Below are positions 1 through 8,411 of a stretch of DNA of 64,000 nucleotides, piece after piece. The notes below the pieces were generated by a model, which was not told where the DNA came from, made no database searches, and saw nothing but the letters and a program-made list of their open reading frames with translations. Numbering within the stretch: the first letter of the stretch is position 1; every line of letters begins with the position of its first letter. The stretch spans positions 607,891-671,890 of the forward strand of contig NZ_AZUQ01000001.1 in assembly GCF_000527155.1 (NCBI RefSeq). The letters run 5' to 3'. The DNA is from Haloglycomyces albus DSM 45210. GTDB lineage: Bacteria; Actinomycetota; Actinomycetes; Mycobacteriales; Micromonosporaceae. Position numbers and translations under genes: made by a program.

Positions 1-50
1 TCGTCGCCGTCGAGCTCGACGACGGGACCGTTGACTTTGATCTTAGCCAT
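1..50 (-). CDS. icd: NADP-dependent isocitrate dehydrogenase, N-terminal fragment
   Basis: Only the first 16 codons lie in the window; the gene runs off the left edge. The peptide MAKIKVNGPVVELDGD is the characteristic start of the dimeric NADP-dependent isocitrate dehydrogenase of actinobacteria and eukaryotes, which makes 2-oxoglutarate and NADPH in the TCA cycle. An AAGGAGGC ribosome binding site sits 7-8 bases before the ATG, so the start is well supported. The gene is divergent from the peptide-binding lipoprotein gene. The identification rests on a short but distinctive stretch. Confidence 0.8.
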   Translation of the reverse strand, partial: MAKIKVNGPVVELDGD

Positions 51-77
51 CGTGGTGCCTCCTTATAGCTTTATAAC

Positions 78-104
78 AGTACAAGCGTACTGGATTTATT
101 CCAG
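78..104. promoter_or_regulatory. Two overlapping dyads in the icd upstream region
   Basis: AGTAC-AAGC-GTACT (78-91) is followed at once, sharing two bases, by CTGGA-TTTAT-TCCAG (90-104). Both are perfect 5-bp inverted repeats 28-54 bp upstream of the icd start and in the divergent gap towards the lipoprotein gene. Such dyads are typical of repressor binding sites, but no regulator can be named from the sequence. Confidence 0.35.
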
Positions 105-246
105 TGATGATCAATAGGCCGTTCGAGATGCCTGTCACGTCAAGTAGGCTGTAGGCCTATAATCTTTCAAGAAAGCTTATAGATCGCTTATGCCCCATAT
201 CGCCATGTGACGATATATGGCGTCTCCCCAGGGAAGGAAGCTGCCC

Positions 247-2022
247 ATGCCTCAAGAAAGCCGTTCCTTGACCCGCCGCGGCATACTGCGGGCGGTCGGG
301 ATAACGACCGTCGGCGGTACCGCGCTCGCGGCGTGCGGCTCGGAGGACGACTCCCCGACCGAATCGCTGTTCTCATTCGCCTATGGCTACGACTTGGATT
401 CCTTTAATTTCAATACCTTGTTGGGTAGTCAGAGCCTGTTGGAACAAGCGGCGATCGTCGAGTTGTTCCGTCCCTCAATAGCCATGTTGAACTGGGACAA
501 CTACCAATGGATTCCCCTAACCGCCGAAGAGGTTTCCTGGGAGTCGGATGACCTGATCATCAAGCTCCCGTCCGGCATGCAATGGTCGAACGGTGATCCG
601 TTCACCGCCAAAGACATCGCCGGAAGTCTCAATGTCGAGCGGGTGATGAATTCCGACAGTGCGGTGGGATGGTCCGACATCACCGAGGTTCGTGTCGCCT
701 CGGACCGCGAGCTCGTCATCTCGTTCACCCGCCGTTACCAGGGCATTGAAGTCGATGTGCTCCGCACCCGGATCAGTCCCTATTCCCTGTACCACGAGTG
801 GATGGATCGAGCCGAAGCTCTCCTCGCAGAGGACAGGGGGTACGGCTCAAACGAGCAGAAGAAACTCGACGAGGAGCTCGGCGCCCACCGCCCCGGACAG
901 GCGGACTTCCTCACCTACGGTCCTTATCGGCTCGAATCCACCGGCAACGACGTCATCAGGTTCGAACGCCACCCTGAGGGACGATTCGGTTCCCAGGTCA
1001 CCTTCGCCAAGTGCGAAGTGCGCAACGCCGACAACAAGGAGGCCACACGTCTCCTGCTCAAGCAGGAAATCGACTACTCCACCCACGTTCTCAGCGCCGA
1101 CAGTCGCGACATTCTCCATGACGTGGAGGGGATCGTGGAGCTCAATACCGAAGACCTCGTGGGTGTGGGACTCATGCTGAATCTCGAACGTCGTGAGGAA
1201 TACCAAGACCGTCGTTTCCGACAGGCGCTTCTCCATATTTTGGACCGGGAATTCATCGCCGAAGCGGCGCTGGGAATCAACGGCTACTACCTGCCCACCG
1301 CCGACTGTGGTCTACCCAATCGGCACATCGAACAGATCTATGACCCCGACGAGGTCGATTCGCTCATCCGCTACGACACCGATCACGAAGCCGCCAAACG
1401 ACTCTTGCGCGAGCTCGACTGGAGCGAAACCGAGGACGGCTGGATCGACGAGAACGGTAAGTTGGTCTCGGTGTCCGTCAGCGCCCCGGACGGATGGCAG
1501 GACTTCGAAGTCATCGCCAGGGAAGTCGCCGATCAACTCCGCTCGTTCGGGATAGACGCCGAGGACACGCGCATGGACGGAACCGATCCCTGGACGCAAT
1601 GGAACAAAGGTGATTTCGAAATATCCGTACGCCACTGGGGAAACCCGACCGTCCCCTATCACTACGGATCGTGGACGATGGCATGGTTTACCGACAACAA
1701 CCGCACCGATGCGGAACCCGGCATGTCGTTCCCCACCGATGAGGTCGACACCAGCGAATTCGGGCAGGTCGATTTGAATGAGCTCTATCGTCAAGCACGG
1801 GAAGGCGACACGGAGACGCAAGCGGAAGCCAATCGAAAGCTCGGCATCGTGTTCAACGAGACCCTGCCGCGAATCCCCATCGCGCTCAACGCGCGCATCA
1901 CCTACGGCATCGAAGGTGTCCGAGCCAAGGAAATCGATCCGGGCGAGTTCACCAACAACAACGTTTACGAGGACAACCCGATCATGTTGCGTCTCATGCG
2001 TGGAGAACTGGAGCTCGCCTGA
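247..2022 (+). CDS. Extracytoplasmic peptide-binding lipoprotein (ABC transporter family 5 solute-binding protein)
   Basis: A 591-residue solute-binding protein of the oligopeptide/nickel (family 5, OppA/DppA) type, which captures peptides outside the membrane for an ABC importer. The N-terminus has a twin-arginine motif (LTRRGIL, residues 8-14), a hydrophobic stretch and a lipobox ending LAAC with Cys30 as the lipidation site. The body shows family features such as WSNGDPFTAKD and the long two-lobe architecture. I chose the ATG at 247 because GGAAGG lies just upstream; an in-frame ATG at 217 has no ribosome binding site. No permease or ATPase gene adjoins it, so it appears to be an orphan binding protein, or its partners are elsewhere. 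Convergent with the P5C dehydrogenase gene, with a shared terminator. Confidence 0.85.
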   Translation: MPQESRSLTRRGILRAVGITTVGGTALAACGSEDDSPTESLFSFAYGYDLDSFNFNTLLGSQSLLEQAAIVELFRPSIAMLNWDNYQWIPLTAEEVSWESDDLIIKLPSGMQWSNGDPFTAKDIAGSLNVERVMNSDSAVGWSDITEVRVASDRELVISFTRRYQGIEVDVLRTRISPYSLYHEWMDRAEALLAEDRGYGSNEQKKLDEELGAHRPGQADFLTYGPYRLESTGNDVIRFERHPEGRFGSQVTFAKCEVRNADNKEATRLLLKQEIDYSTHVLSADSRDILHDVEGIVELNTEDLVGVGLMLNLERREEYQDRRFRQALLHILDREFIAEAALGINGYYLPTADCGLPNRHIEQIYDPDEVDSLIRYDTDHEAAKRLLRELDWSETEDGWIDENGKLVSVSVSAPDGWQDFEVIAREVADQLRSFGIDAEDTRMDGTDPWTQWNKGDFEISVRHWGNPTVPYHYGSWTMAWFTDNNRTDAEPGMSFPTDEVDTSEFGQVDLNELYRQAREGDTETQAEANRKLGIVFNETLPRIPIALNARITYGIEGVRAKEIDPGEFTNNNVYEDNPIMLRLMRGELELA

Positions 2023-2058
2023 GACGACGACTCTCACGAATCCGACTCCGGACACGAC

Positions 2059-2095
2059 TCGGCGGGGCGGCCTCACTGGAAACCGCCCCCGCCGA
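2059..2095. terminator. Bidirectional hairpin between convergent genes
   Basis: TCGGCGGGGCGG pairs with CCGCCCCCGCCGA across a 12-base loop, with one bulge. It lies 37 bp after the lipoprotein stop and 16 bp after the convergent pruA stop. There is no strong U tract, as is common in high-GC actinobacteria. Confidence 0.6.
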
Positions 2096-2110
2096 TATCG
2101 TGACTCTTAT

Positions 2111-3739
2111 TTAACCCTGGTGCGGGTAGCTCCATTCGCGCGGAGGAACGAAGTTCTCCTTGATCGAGCGCGGGCTGACCCAACGCACGAGGTTCTGCCA
2201 GGAACCGGCCTTGTCGTTGGTACCGGAACCACGGCCACCGCCGAAGGGCTGCTGGCCCACCACGGCACCGGTCGGCTTGTCGTTGATGTAGAAGTTGCCC
2301 GCCGACCAACGCAGTTCGTCCATGGCGCCGGCGATCGCCTCGCGGTCGTTGGCGAAGACGCCACCGGTGAGCGCGTACGGCGCTACATCGGCCGCCTGCC
2401 GAACCACGGAGTCGAAGTCCTTGTCGTCGTATACGTAGACGCTGGTGATCGGACCGAAGTACTCCTCGCGGAAGACCTCGTGTTCCGGATTGGTCGCCTC
2501 GATGACCGTCGGCTGAACGAAGTAGCCCTCCGAGTCGTCCGCCGTACCACCGGCGATGACGTTGGCTTCGCTGTCGTCGGCCAGACGCTTGAACAGAGCG
2601 GTGTGCTTGTTGTAGGCGCGCTCGTCGATGACGGCACCACCGAAGTTGCTGAAGTCGCTGACGTCGCCGTACTTGATCTGCGAAGTGATTTCCAGCAGAC
2701 GGTCGCGCAGGCCGTTTTCCCACAGGCTGCGCGGCATGTAGGTACGCGACACCGCCGAGCATTTCTGCCCCTGGTATTCGAAGGCACCGCGTGCGGTCGC
2801 CACGGCCAACTGCTCCAGGTCGGCGCTCGGGTGAGCGACGATGAAGTCCTTGCCACCGGTCTCCCCGACCAGACGCGGGTAGGCACGGTACGAGGAGATG
2901 TTTTCGCCGACGGTCTTCCACAGGTGCTGGAAGACGCGGGTGGAACCGGTGAAGTGAATACCACCCAGGTCGGGATCGGCCAGGACGACGTCCGAAATAT
3001 CGGGCCCGGGGCCGGTCACCATGTTGATGACACCGTCGGGCAGCCCGGCCTCGGCCAGGATCTCCATCAAGAAGCTCGCGGCGAACTGCTGTGTCGTGGC
3101 GGGCTTCCACACCACGGTGTTACCCATCAGTGCCGGGGAGGTCGGTAGGTTCCCGGCGATGGCGGTGAAGTTGAACGGAGTAACCGCGTAGACGAATCCG
3201 TCGATCGGACGGTGGTCGGTACGGTTCCACATTCCACGGGACGATTCGGCCTGCTGACGGTAGATCCGCTCGGCGAACGCGACGTTGAAACGCAGGAAGT
3301 CGATCAGCTCACAGGCCGAGTCGATTTCAGCCTGGGCGGCGGACTTCGACTGTCCCAGCATCGTTGCGGCGTTCAGCGCGTCACGGTAGGGCCCCGCGAT
3401 CAGCTCGGCCGCGCGTAGGAAGATCGACGCCCGGTCGGCAAAGTCCATCGTCGCCCAGGTGCGTTTGGCACCCTTGGCGGCGGCAACGGCCTGTGCGGCC
3501 TGGGAGCTGGTAGCCGCATGGGTCACACCGAGCACGTGGGAGTGTTTGTGAGGTTGGACGACCTTAATGGCCTCCCCCTCGCCCCGACGCCAATCGCCTG
3601 CGATAAACATGTCAAGGTCATGTTCTTTGGAAGCAAGCTCACTGAGTTTGGCCTGCAGACTGGCGCGCTCCGGAGTCCCCGGGGCATAGGTATTAACTGG
3701 TTCGTTCTTCGGAGTAGGGACGGTAAACAAAGCGTCCAT
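2111..3739 (-). CDS. pruA: L-glutamate gamma-semialdehyde (1-pyrroline-5-carboxylate) dehydrogenase
   Basis: A 542-residue aldehyde dehydrogenase that oxidises glutamate-5-semialdehyde (from P5C) to glutamate with NAD in proline catabolism. The superfamily core is intact: the N-terminal half carries the NAD-binding region, GETGGKD lies at about residues 292-298, and the catalytic cysteine is Cys327 in GQKCSAVSR. Length and the C-terminal PRSIKENF stretch match stand-alone P5C dehydrogenases rather than bifunctional PutA. The start at MDALFTVP is preceded by GGGAG at a suitable distance; an ATG nine codons upstream has none. No proline dehydrogenase gene is adjacent in this window. Confidence 0.93.
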   Translation of the reverse strand: MDALFTVPTPKNEPVNTYAPGTPERASLQAKLSELASKEHDLDMFIAGDWRRGEGEAIKVVQPHKHSHVLGVTHAATSSQAAQAVAAAKGAKRTWATMDFADRASIFLRAAELIAGPYRDALNAATMLGQSKSAAQAEIDSACELIDFLRFNVAFAERIYRQQAESSRGMWNRTDHRPIDGFVYAVTPFNFTAIAGNLPTSPALMGNTVVWKPATTQQFAASFLMEILAEAGLPDGVINMVTGPGPDISDVVLADPDLGGIHFTGSTRVFQHLWKTVGENISSYRAYPRLVGETGGKDFIVAHPSADLEQLAVATARGAFEYQGQKCSAVSRTYMPRSLWENGLRDRLLEITSQIKYGDVSDFSNFGGAVIDERAYNKHTALFKRLADDSEANVIAGGTADDSEGYFVQPTVIEATNPEHEVFREEYFGPITSVYVYDDKDFDSVVRQAADVAPYALTGGVFANDREAIAGAMDELRWSAGNFYINDKPTGAVVGQQPFGGGRGSGTNDKAGSWQNLVRWVSPRSIKENFVPPREWSYPHQG

Positions 3740-3992
3740 CGGATTCTCCCATCGATTTGAAAGCATTTACTCGGGTTCGACCTGTGAATCGCAGGATAAC
3801 GTATCCCGATAACACTAACGTAACGGACCTGATTCCCACTGTTCAGCACCCTCAATTCTGAATTTAGCGCGACTTCGCCCCGCGGCGCTACCACCTGAGA
3901 CGAAAGAATCCCCTTCCGCCGCCGATAGACATAGGCAACACGTCGACCCGGCGTTGATGTACTTCTAATCTGCCTCTCCGTATGGTGAGGGA

Positions 3993-4895
3993 GTGACGGA
4001 CTTGATTACCCCTGATAAAGGGGATACGACGACCGAACCCGGTTCAAAGGTACAGGTGGCCATCAGCGCCCTGATCGCCATGTGCTCCTGGTCCTGGCTG
4101 ATCTGGACCCTGATCTCGCTGGGCAACGTCCTGTCCATGGGCGGTCGTCTGGATCAGACCGGCATTGTCCTTGTCGCCTCCACTCTGACTCCACCCACCC
4201 TGGCCGCCACGTGGGCGGGAGCCGCCACCGGCCTACTCCTCCGCGCGTGGAAGGGGCCGCGCCCGCTGTCCATCCCCATAGGTGGCCTCAGCGTGGGAAT
4301 TCTCTCCTGGGTCGGTATCTTCGCCTACTTCGCCGCCGACCCCATTATTGCGACCATCATCGGGGCTCTGCTCCTCACCTGCGCTCTCATCGGATCTCTC
4401 TTCGCCGTTCCGCACCATCAGGAAAAGATTCGGGCAGCGCTCCTCGCCACCGCCGTCTTGATGGTGTTCATGATCCTGCGCGGTTGGCTGAGGCCGAAGA
4501 CCGAGCAGTTCTTCAGCGAAGCCCTGGACAATTACCAGGCCTGGGCGACCTATCTACCTCTGGTCGCGGGCCTCGTCATCGGGATCGCCACGTTCGTCTA
4601 CCTTCGACTACGGCAACGCCAGACGACTCTGTACGGTTACGTCTTCGCCGCCGCCACCCCTGGGCTGATCTGGTTGATCGCCGCCATCGCCACACAGGTA
4701 GGAGCGGAGTTGCTGGTCCACCAGCTCGCCGACGGCCTCAACCCGCTCGACCAAGCGTCACTCCATACCTCGGGGCGTTATGAGTACAACGGGGCGATGA
4801 CCGTACTGTTCACTGGAACCGTCACGGCGATTCTGGCCTACGGGCTCTTGATTCCGAAAAGCTCGTCCAAGACGACGGCCAACTCCGACGGGTGA
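3993..4895 (+). CDS. Polytopic membrane protein of unknown function
   Basis: A 300-residue protein with a short hydrophilic N-terminus followed by about seven hydrophobic segments separated by short charged loops. I do not recognise the family and no catalytic motif is evident. The GTG start has a TATGGT box at 3981-3986, six bases upstream, so the mRNA is probably leaderless; GAGGGA lies too close to the start to work as a normal ribosome binding site. Its last 58 bases overlap, tail to tail, the end of the DUF6912 gene on the other strand. Confidence 0.75.
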   Translation: MTDLITPDKGDTTTEPGSKVQVAISALIAMCSWSWLIWTLISLGNVLSMGGRLDQTGIVLVASTLTPPTLAATWAGAATGLLLRAWKGPRPLSIPIGGLSVGILSWVGIFAYFAADPIIATIIGALLLTCALIGSLFAVPHHQEKIRAALLATAVLMVFMILRGWLRPKTEQFFSEALDNYQAWATYLPLVAGLVIGIATFVYLRLRQRQTTLYGYVFAAATPGLIWLIAAIATQVGAELLVHQLADGLNPLDQASLHTSGRYEYNGAMTVLFTGTVTAILAYGLLIPKSSSKTTANSDG

Positions 4896-5308
4896 TACCA
4901 GTCCAGAATCCGCTCTTCCAGCGCTTCCGCATCGACCGATCCTTCGGTTAGTTCGGCGCGAATCGTCGCCGCGACCTCGGCGTCGTCGACATGGATGGCC
5001 GCCACCTTGGGAAGTTTCACCGAACCCGAGGCTTCGGCGGCCGCCGTTTCCGGAATTTCACGGAGAAACCTGTCGGGGAGATCGGCGCTGACAACCACCC
5101 GCCGCGGATGATCTCGGCTCACCAGGTCGATGGACGCCTGAGCGGCCTCGGCGAACGCCGTGTACTCCAAGTCCTCGCGCGCTGCCTTGGGAAACGCCTG
5201 TGTGAGTGCCGAGGTCACCAGATATACGGGTGCGTCGAGTTGAACCTGCCCTCGATCCAGCAGTTCCCGCAACATTTCTCCATTGGCCGGCACATGTATT
5301 CGCGACAT
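4838..5308 (-). CDS. DUF6912 family protein
   Basis: A 156-residue cytoplasmic protein that resembles the actinobacterial DUF6912 family: an early LRELLDRGQ segment, a central EDLEYTAFAEAAQAS helix, then RRVVVSADLPD and a C-terminal acidic helix. Function is not established. The start at MSRIHVPANGEML fits the family; an in-frame ATG further upstream would add a poorly conserved leader, and neither has a convincing ribosome binding site. The 3' end overlaps the convergent membrane-protein gene by 58 bp, so each transcript is antisense to the end of the other. Confidence 0.75.
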   Translation of the reverse strand: MSRIHVPANGEMLRELLDRGQVQLDAPVYLVTSALTQAFPKAAREDLEYTAFAEAAQASIDLVSRDHPRRVVVSADLPDRFLREIPETAAAEASGSVKLPKVAAIHVDDAEVAATIRAELTEGSVDAEALEERILDWYHPSELAVVLDELFGIKSP

Positions 5309-5389
5309 GCTTGAATTGTCGCCCATTGCCGCCGATGACATACGTCGCCCCGGTGGATTGCGAGGCCGTCAACCCACCGGGGACATCGT

Positions 5390-6769
5390 TTAATGCAGAA
5401 ACGCGAAATACCCGAGGAATACCAGCATCAGTACATAGGTCACCGGGTGGACGTCTCTCCAGCGGCCTCGCGCGACCATGACGAGCGGGTAGAAGAGCAG
5501 CCCCAAGGCGATTCCATTAGAGATGGAGTAGGTCAAGGGCATGGCGATGACGGTCAAGAAGGCCGGGATGGCGTACTCCAGGCGACTCCATTCAATGTTT
5601 CCCAGCGATTTGGCCATCAGAATGCCGACCACGATCAAAGCGGGAGCGGTGACCTGCTCGGTACCGGCGATGACGGCGAATACCGGGAAGAAGAAGGCGG
5701 ACAATCCGAACCATGCCGCCACCACGACCGAGGTCAGGCCGGTACGTCCCCCGGCCGCGACTCCTGCGGTGGACTCGACGTAGGCGGTGGTGGTGGACGT
5801 ACCGATGACCGCTCCCGACATGGTGGCGATGGAGTCGGCACCCAATGCTCGCCCGGCGCGCGGAAGTCGGCCCTGTTTGTCCAAGAGTTCTGCCTGGTTG
5901 GCCACCGCGATGAGGGTCCCGGAGGTATCGAAGAAGTCGACGAACAACATGGTCAGCACCACAATGATCATCTGCGAGGTAAAGGCCTCCGGGAAATGTT
6001 CGATCGCCTGGCCGAATGTTTGGTCCAGGCCACCGGGCAGCGCCACGACCCCCGACGGCGCGTCGACCACTCCCGCGATCACTCCGACTAGAGCGGTCAC
6101 GGCGATCCCGTAGAGAACCGCTCCCCTCCAGCCGATAACCAGAAAGATCACGGTGACGATCAGGCCGAACAGGGCCAATAGGGTCGCCGGCTCCCGGAGG
6201 TCGCCCAGAGCCACAAGGGTGTCGGGGTTCCCGACCACGATACCGGCGTTCTTCATCCCGATGAACGCGATGAACAGTCCGATACCGGCTCCTACGGCCA
6301 GTTTCATCTGCATGGGAATGGCATTGATGACGTATTCGCGAATTCCGGTGATCGCCAGAAGGAAAAACACGATTCCGGAAATCAGCGTTCCCGTCAGAGC
6401 CACCTGCCATGGAATACCCATCCCGAGTACCACGCTGTAGGCGAAGAAGGCATTGAGTCCCATCCCGGGAGCCAAGGCGATCGGGTATTTGGCCCACAGT
6501 CCCATCACCAAGGTTCCCACCACCGCCGACACCGCGGTAGCGGTAAAGACCGCCTGCATGGGCATACCCGCGGCCCCCAGATCCCCTTCGTCTCCCAGAA
6601 CGAGGGGATTGACCGCCAATATATAGGCCATCGCCAAGAAGGTGACCGTACCGGCGAGGACCTCCCTGCCCATATTACTGTGGTGCAGACTCAAACCGAA
6701 ATAGCGATCAATAACGTTGGTGGGCTTTGTATGCTGTTCCGGTGCGGTGGACGCGGCGTCTTCAGCCAT
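5390..6769 (-). CDS. NCS2-family purine permease (AzgA-like)
   Basis: A transporter of about 459 residues with 12-14 hydrophobic segments, of the NCS2/AzgA branch that imports adenine, hypoxanthine and guanine by proton symport. Supporting stretches include YFGLSLHHSN near the N-terminus, the NPLVLGDEGD loop, GLNAFFAYSVVLGMG and the FVDFFDTSGTL motif. I chose the ATG at 6769 because GGAG lies nine bases upstream; ATGs at 6784 and 6817 are alternatives with weaker signals. Exact purine specificity cannot be read from the sequence. An adenosine deaminase at 27.4 kb could feed the same salvage pathway, but they are not linked. Confidence 0.87.
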   Translation of the reverse strand: MAEDAASTAPEQHTKPTNVIDRYFGLSLHHSNMGREVLAGTVTFLAMAYILAVNPLVLGDEGDLGAAGMPMQAVFTATAVSAVVGTLVMGLWAKYPIALAPGMGLNAFFAYSVVLGMGIPWQVALTGTLISGIVFFLLAITGIREYVINAIPMQMKLAVGAGIGLFIAFIGMKNAGIVVGNPDTLVALGDLREPATLLALFGLIVTVIFLVIGWRGAVLYGIAVTALVGVIAGVVDAPSGVVALPGGLDQTFGQAIEHFPEAFTSQMIIVVLTMLFVDFFDTSGTLIAVANQAELLDKQGRLPRAGRALGADSIATMSGAVIGTSTTTAYVESTAGVAAGGRTGLTSVVVAAWFGLSAFFFPVFAVIAGTEQVTAPALIVVGILMAKSLGNIEWSRLEYAIPAFLTVIAMPLTYSISNGIALGLLFYPLVMVARGRWRDVHPVTYVLMLVFLGYFAFLH

Positions 6770-6817
6770 ATCCGGCAACTCCATATCGTTGTGCGGCGCC
6801 CCGGGCAGTAGGCGCAT

Positions 6818-7276
6818 AAGGACAGATTAGGGCGTATATTGACACGTCGCTGAACCACACCCAATTTAACCGTTGCCCGGGAAGGGATGGTCAGCCCCTC
6901 TGCGAAGCGTCACTCAATTCGCTGGACCCACACTCGTGTGCGGAAGACCTCTGGCCCGAGCGGCTTGTCTGTCCCGGTGGATCTCCAGACCGTCGCAACG
7001 GCCACCGCCCGAACGCGCCGACCTTGTTCCCGCGCCCGTCCGATTCGACGGTCACGAGCCCATGCCACGGTCGACGGCGACTCCTCACGCAAGTATGGCC
7101 GGGCTGATGGGACAGCCCGGCCAATGGGTATGAAGAGAAGACACCATCGTCTCATTTGTGGAGACGCTTTTCAGCCGAATTCGACAAGTGCGCCAAGAAC
7201 TTTGATTCCAATGATGTTGGGATTGATCCGGGGGCGAACATCATGGGCACCTATCAGTCGGATCGGCTACGACACT
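6818..7276. other. Intergenic stretch with two hairpins
   Basis: About 460 bp without a convincing gene. A perfect 10-bp hairpin, GGCCGGGCTG-ATGGGA-CAGCCCGGCC, lies at 7097-7122 and probably terminates the secreted-protein gene whose stop is at 7277. A smaller stem, CGTCTC-N7-GAGACG (7148-7166), is followed by CTTTT on the plus strand. I saw no riboswitch consensus upstream of the purine permease. Confidence 0.5.
7097..7122 (-). terminator. Hairpin downstream of the 7277-7810 gene
   Basis: Perfect 10-bp GC-rich stem with a 6-base loop, about 155 bp after the stop codon of the small secreted protein gene. There is no U tract. Confidence 0.5.
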
Positions 7277-7810
7277 CTATTGAGCGCAGTCGGTCGGTTC
7301 ACTTCCCAACACCGACACGCCGCACACGTTGATTTTGCCCGCGCCACGGAGGTCGATGGTGGCCAGTGCGATACCACTGTCGCCGCCAACCGGTTCCTCG
7401 GAAGCGGGAATCGAGTTGTCACAGTTCTGGTTGTCCACCGGTTTGTCGGTGGCGATGTTGATTCCGCATACCTGTATCTGACCGGCGTTACGGGCATCGA
7501 CGTTGACCAGCGAGAGGGCTCCACTCGCCGGTGTCTCCGCTTCCGCGGACTGACGCCGCTCGGCCAATTCGTCACCGAGATAACGCTGGTCGTCACAGGC
7601 CGGATCGGCGGGGGCACCGTAATTCTGCAGTCCGCAGAACGTCGGCATGTCGAACTTGTCCTGTTCGATTTTGACGAGGCGGAAACCGCCCGATTCCTCC
7701 GCTCCCTCGGGAGCGGCCATTGCTGTACCCGCTGTCATGGCCAAGGTTCCCGCGGTCGCAACCGTCAGGGAGGCCACTATCGTCGAGGCAGCTGTGAGAT
7801 TCTTCTGCAT
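7277..7810 (-). CDS. Small secreted protein with CG...C modules (chaplin-like), third member
   Basis: A 177-residue exported protein. It has a Sec signal peptide (MQKNLTAAS, a hydrophobic core, then TAMAA near residue 33). The mature part carries three spaced two-cysteine modules: TFCGLQNYGAPADPACDD, QVCGINIATDKPVDNQNCDN and NVCGVSVLGSEPTDCAQ. The second and third are preceded by an SLVNVD/ALATIDL beta-like segment, as in the two proteins encoded upstream. The modules recall the C-terminal part of chaplins (CG..., ending N-x-C-x-N) but are shorter. ATG at 7810 is chosen because AGAGGA lies five bases upstream. It is the most diverged of the cluster. Function is inferred only: a surface or aerial-structure protein. 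Confidence 0.75.
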   Translation of the reverse strand: MQKNLTAASTIVASLTVATAGTLAMTAGTAMAAPEGAEESGGFRLVKIEQDKFDMPTFCGLQNYGAPADPACDDQRYLGDELAERRQSAEAETPASGALSLVNVDARNAGQIQVCGINIATDKPVDNQNCDNSIPASEEPVGGDSGIALATIDLRGAGKINVCGVSVLGSEPTDCAQ

Positions 7811-7878
7811 AATCATCCTCTTTGCCGGGCAAGTTCGTTGCGTTCGGCTGGCATCGTTCGATTTCCGCTGTAACGACG

Positions 7879-7908
7879 AAGGTGCTTACCGCAATGGGTA
7901 AGCACCTT
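7879..7908 (-). terminator. Hairpin after the 7934-8386 gene
   Basis: Perfect 12-bp stem AAGGTGCTTACC / GGTAAGCACCTT with a 6-base loop, 26 bp after the stop of the minus-strand gene. It separates the third module protein from the two upstream ones. Confidence 0.7.
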
Positions 7909-7933
7909 CCAGTCACAGCGAACAAGTGCCTCT

Positions 7934-8386
7934 TTAGAGGTCACCCATGTCGTTCATGAGCATGTTCTTGTCGCCACCGTTGTCACCGTCACCGTTGCCG
8001 TCGTCCGGAAGTCCGGGGCCCTCGGTGATGTGGTCGGTGTTGTCGCAGTTCTGGTCGACCGACGTGGTGAGCGCGTTGCCACCACAGATCTGCCAGTGAG
8101 CGAAGTCCGAGATGTCGGCGTTGACGACCGACACGTCGCCGGCGTCCACACCGGACTGAGGCCCCTCGCCGATGTGGTCACGGTTGTCACAGTTCTGGCC
8201 GTACGAAGTGGTCAGAACATTGATGCCACAGATCTGCCAGTGCAGAGCGCTGGAGGCATCGATGTTGGCCAGGCTGACCGAACCGGCGTCGACGCCGGAG
8301 TTCTCGGCGGCCATGGCCGGAGTTGCGGCACCCGCGACGGCCAGTCCAGCGGCCGCTACCGCTGCGGTGGAAAGCGTTTTACGCAT
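7934..8386 (-). CDS. Small secreted protein with two HWQICG...QNCDN modules
   Basis: A 150-residue exported protein: signal peptide MRKTLSTAAV...ATPAMAA (about 26 residues), then two tandem modules of about 45 residues. Each reads SGVDAG-x-VS, an N-x-D segment, HWQICG, 11-12 residues and QNCDN, ending in DHI-x-EGP. A low-complexity tail rich in Gly, Asp and Asn follows (GNGDGDNGGDKN). The paired cysteines 12-13 residues apart suggest one disulfide per module. The start has AAAGGA upstream; an in-frame ATG further out lacks a signal-like beginning. Closely related to the neighbour at 8412-8780, so tandem duplication is likely. The role is unknown; the closest analogy I can draw is to chaplins. 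Confidence 0.82.
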   Translation of the reverse strand: MRKTLSTAAVAAAGLAVAGAATPAMAAENSGVDAGSVSLANIDASSALHWQICGINVLTTSYGQNCDNRDHIGEGPQSGVDAGDVSVVNADISDFAHWQICGGNALTTSVDQNCDNTDHITEGPGLPDDGNGDGDNGGDKNMLMNDMGDL

Positions 8387-8411
8387 TGTCAATCCTTTCG
8401 CGAGTAACTTT

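Noticed and set aside
6770-6900. Purine riboswitch before the NCS2 permease
   Set aside because: No conserved purine-aptamer core or three-way junction can be seen.
6887-7873. Long plus-strand open frame across the gap and over the third module gene
   Set aside because: It is antisense to a gene with a clear signal peptide and Cys modules, and the part outside that gene has low-complexity Arg-rich content typical of non-coding high-GC DNA.
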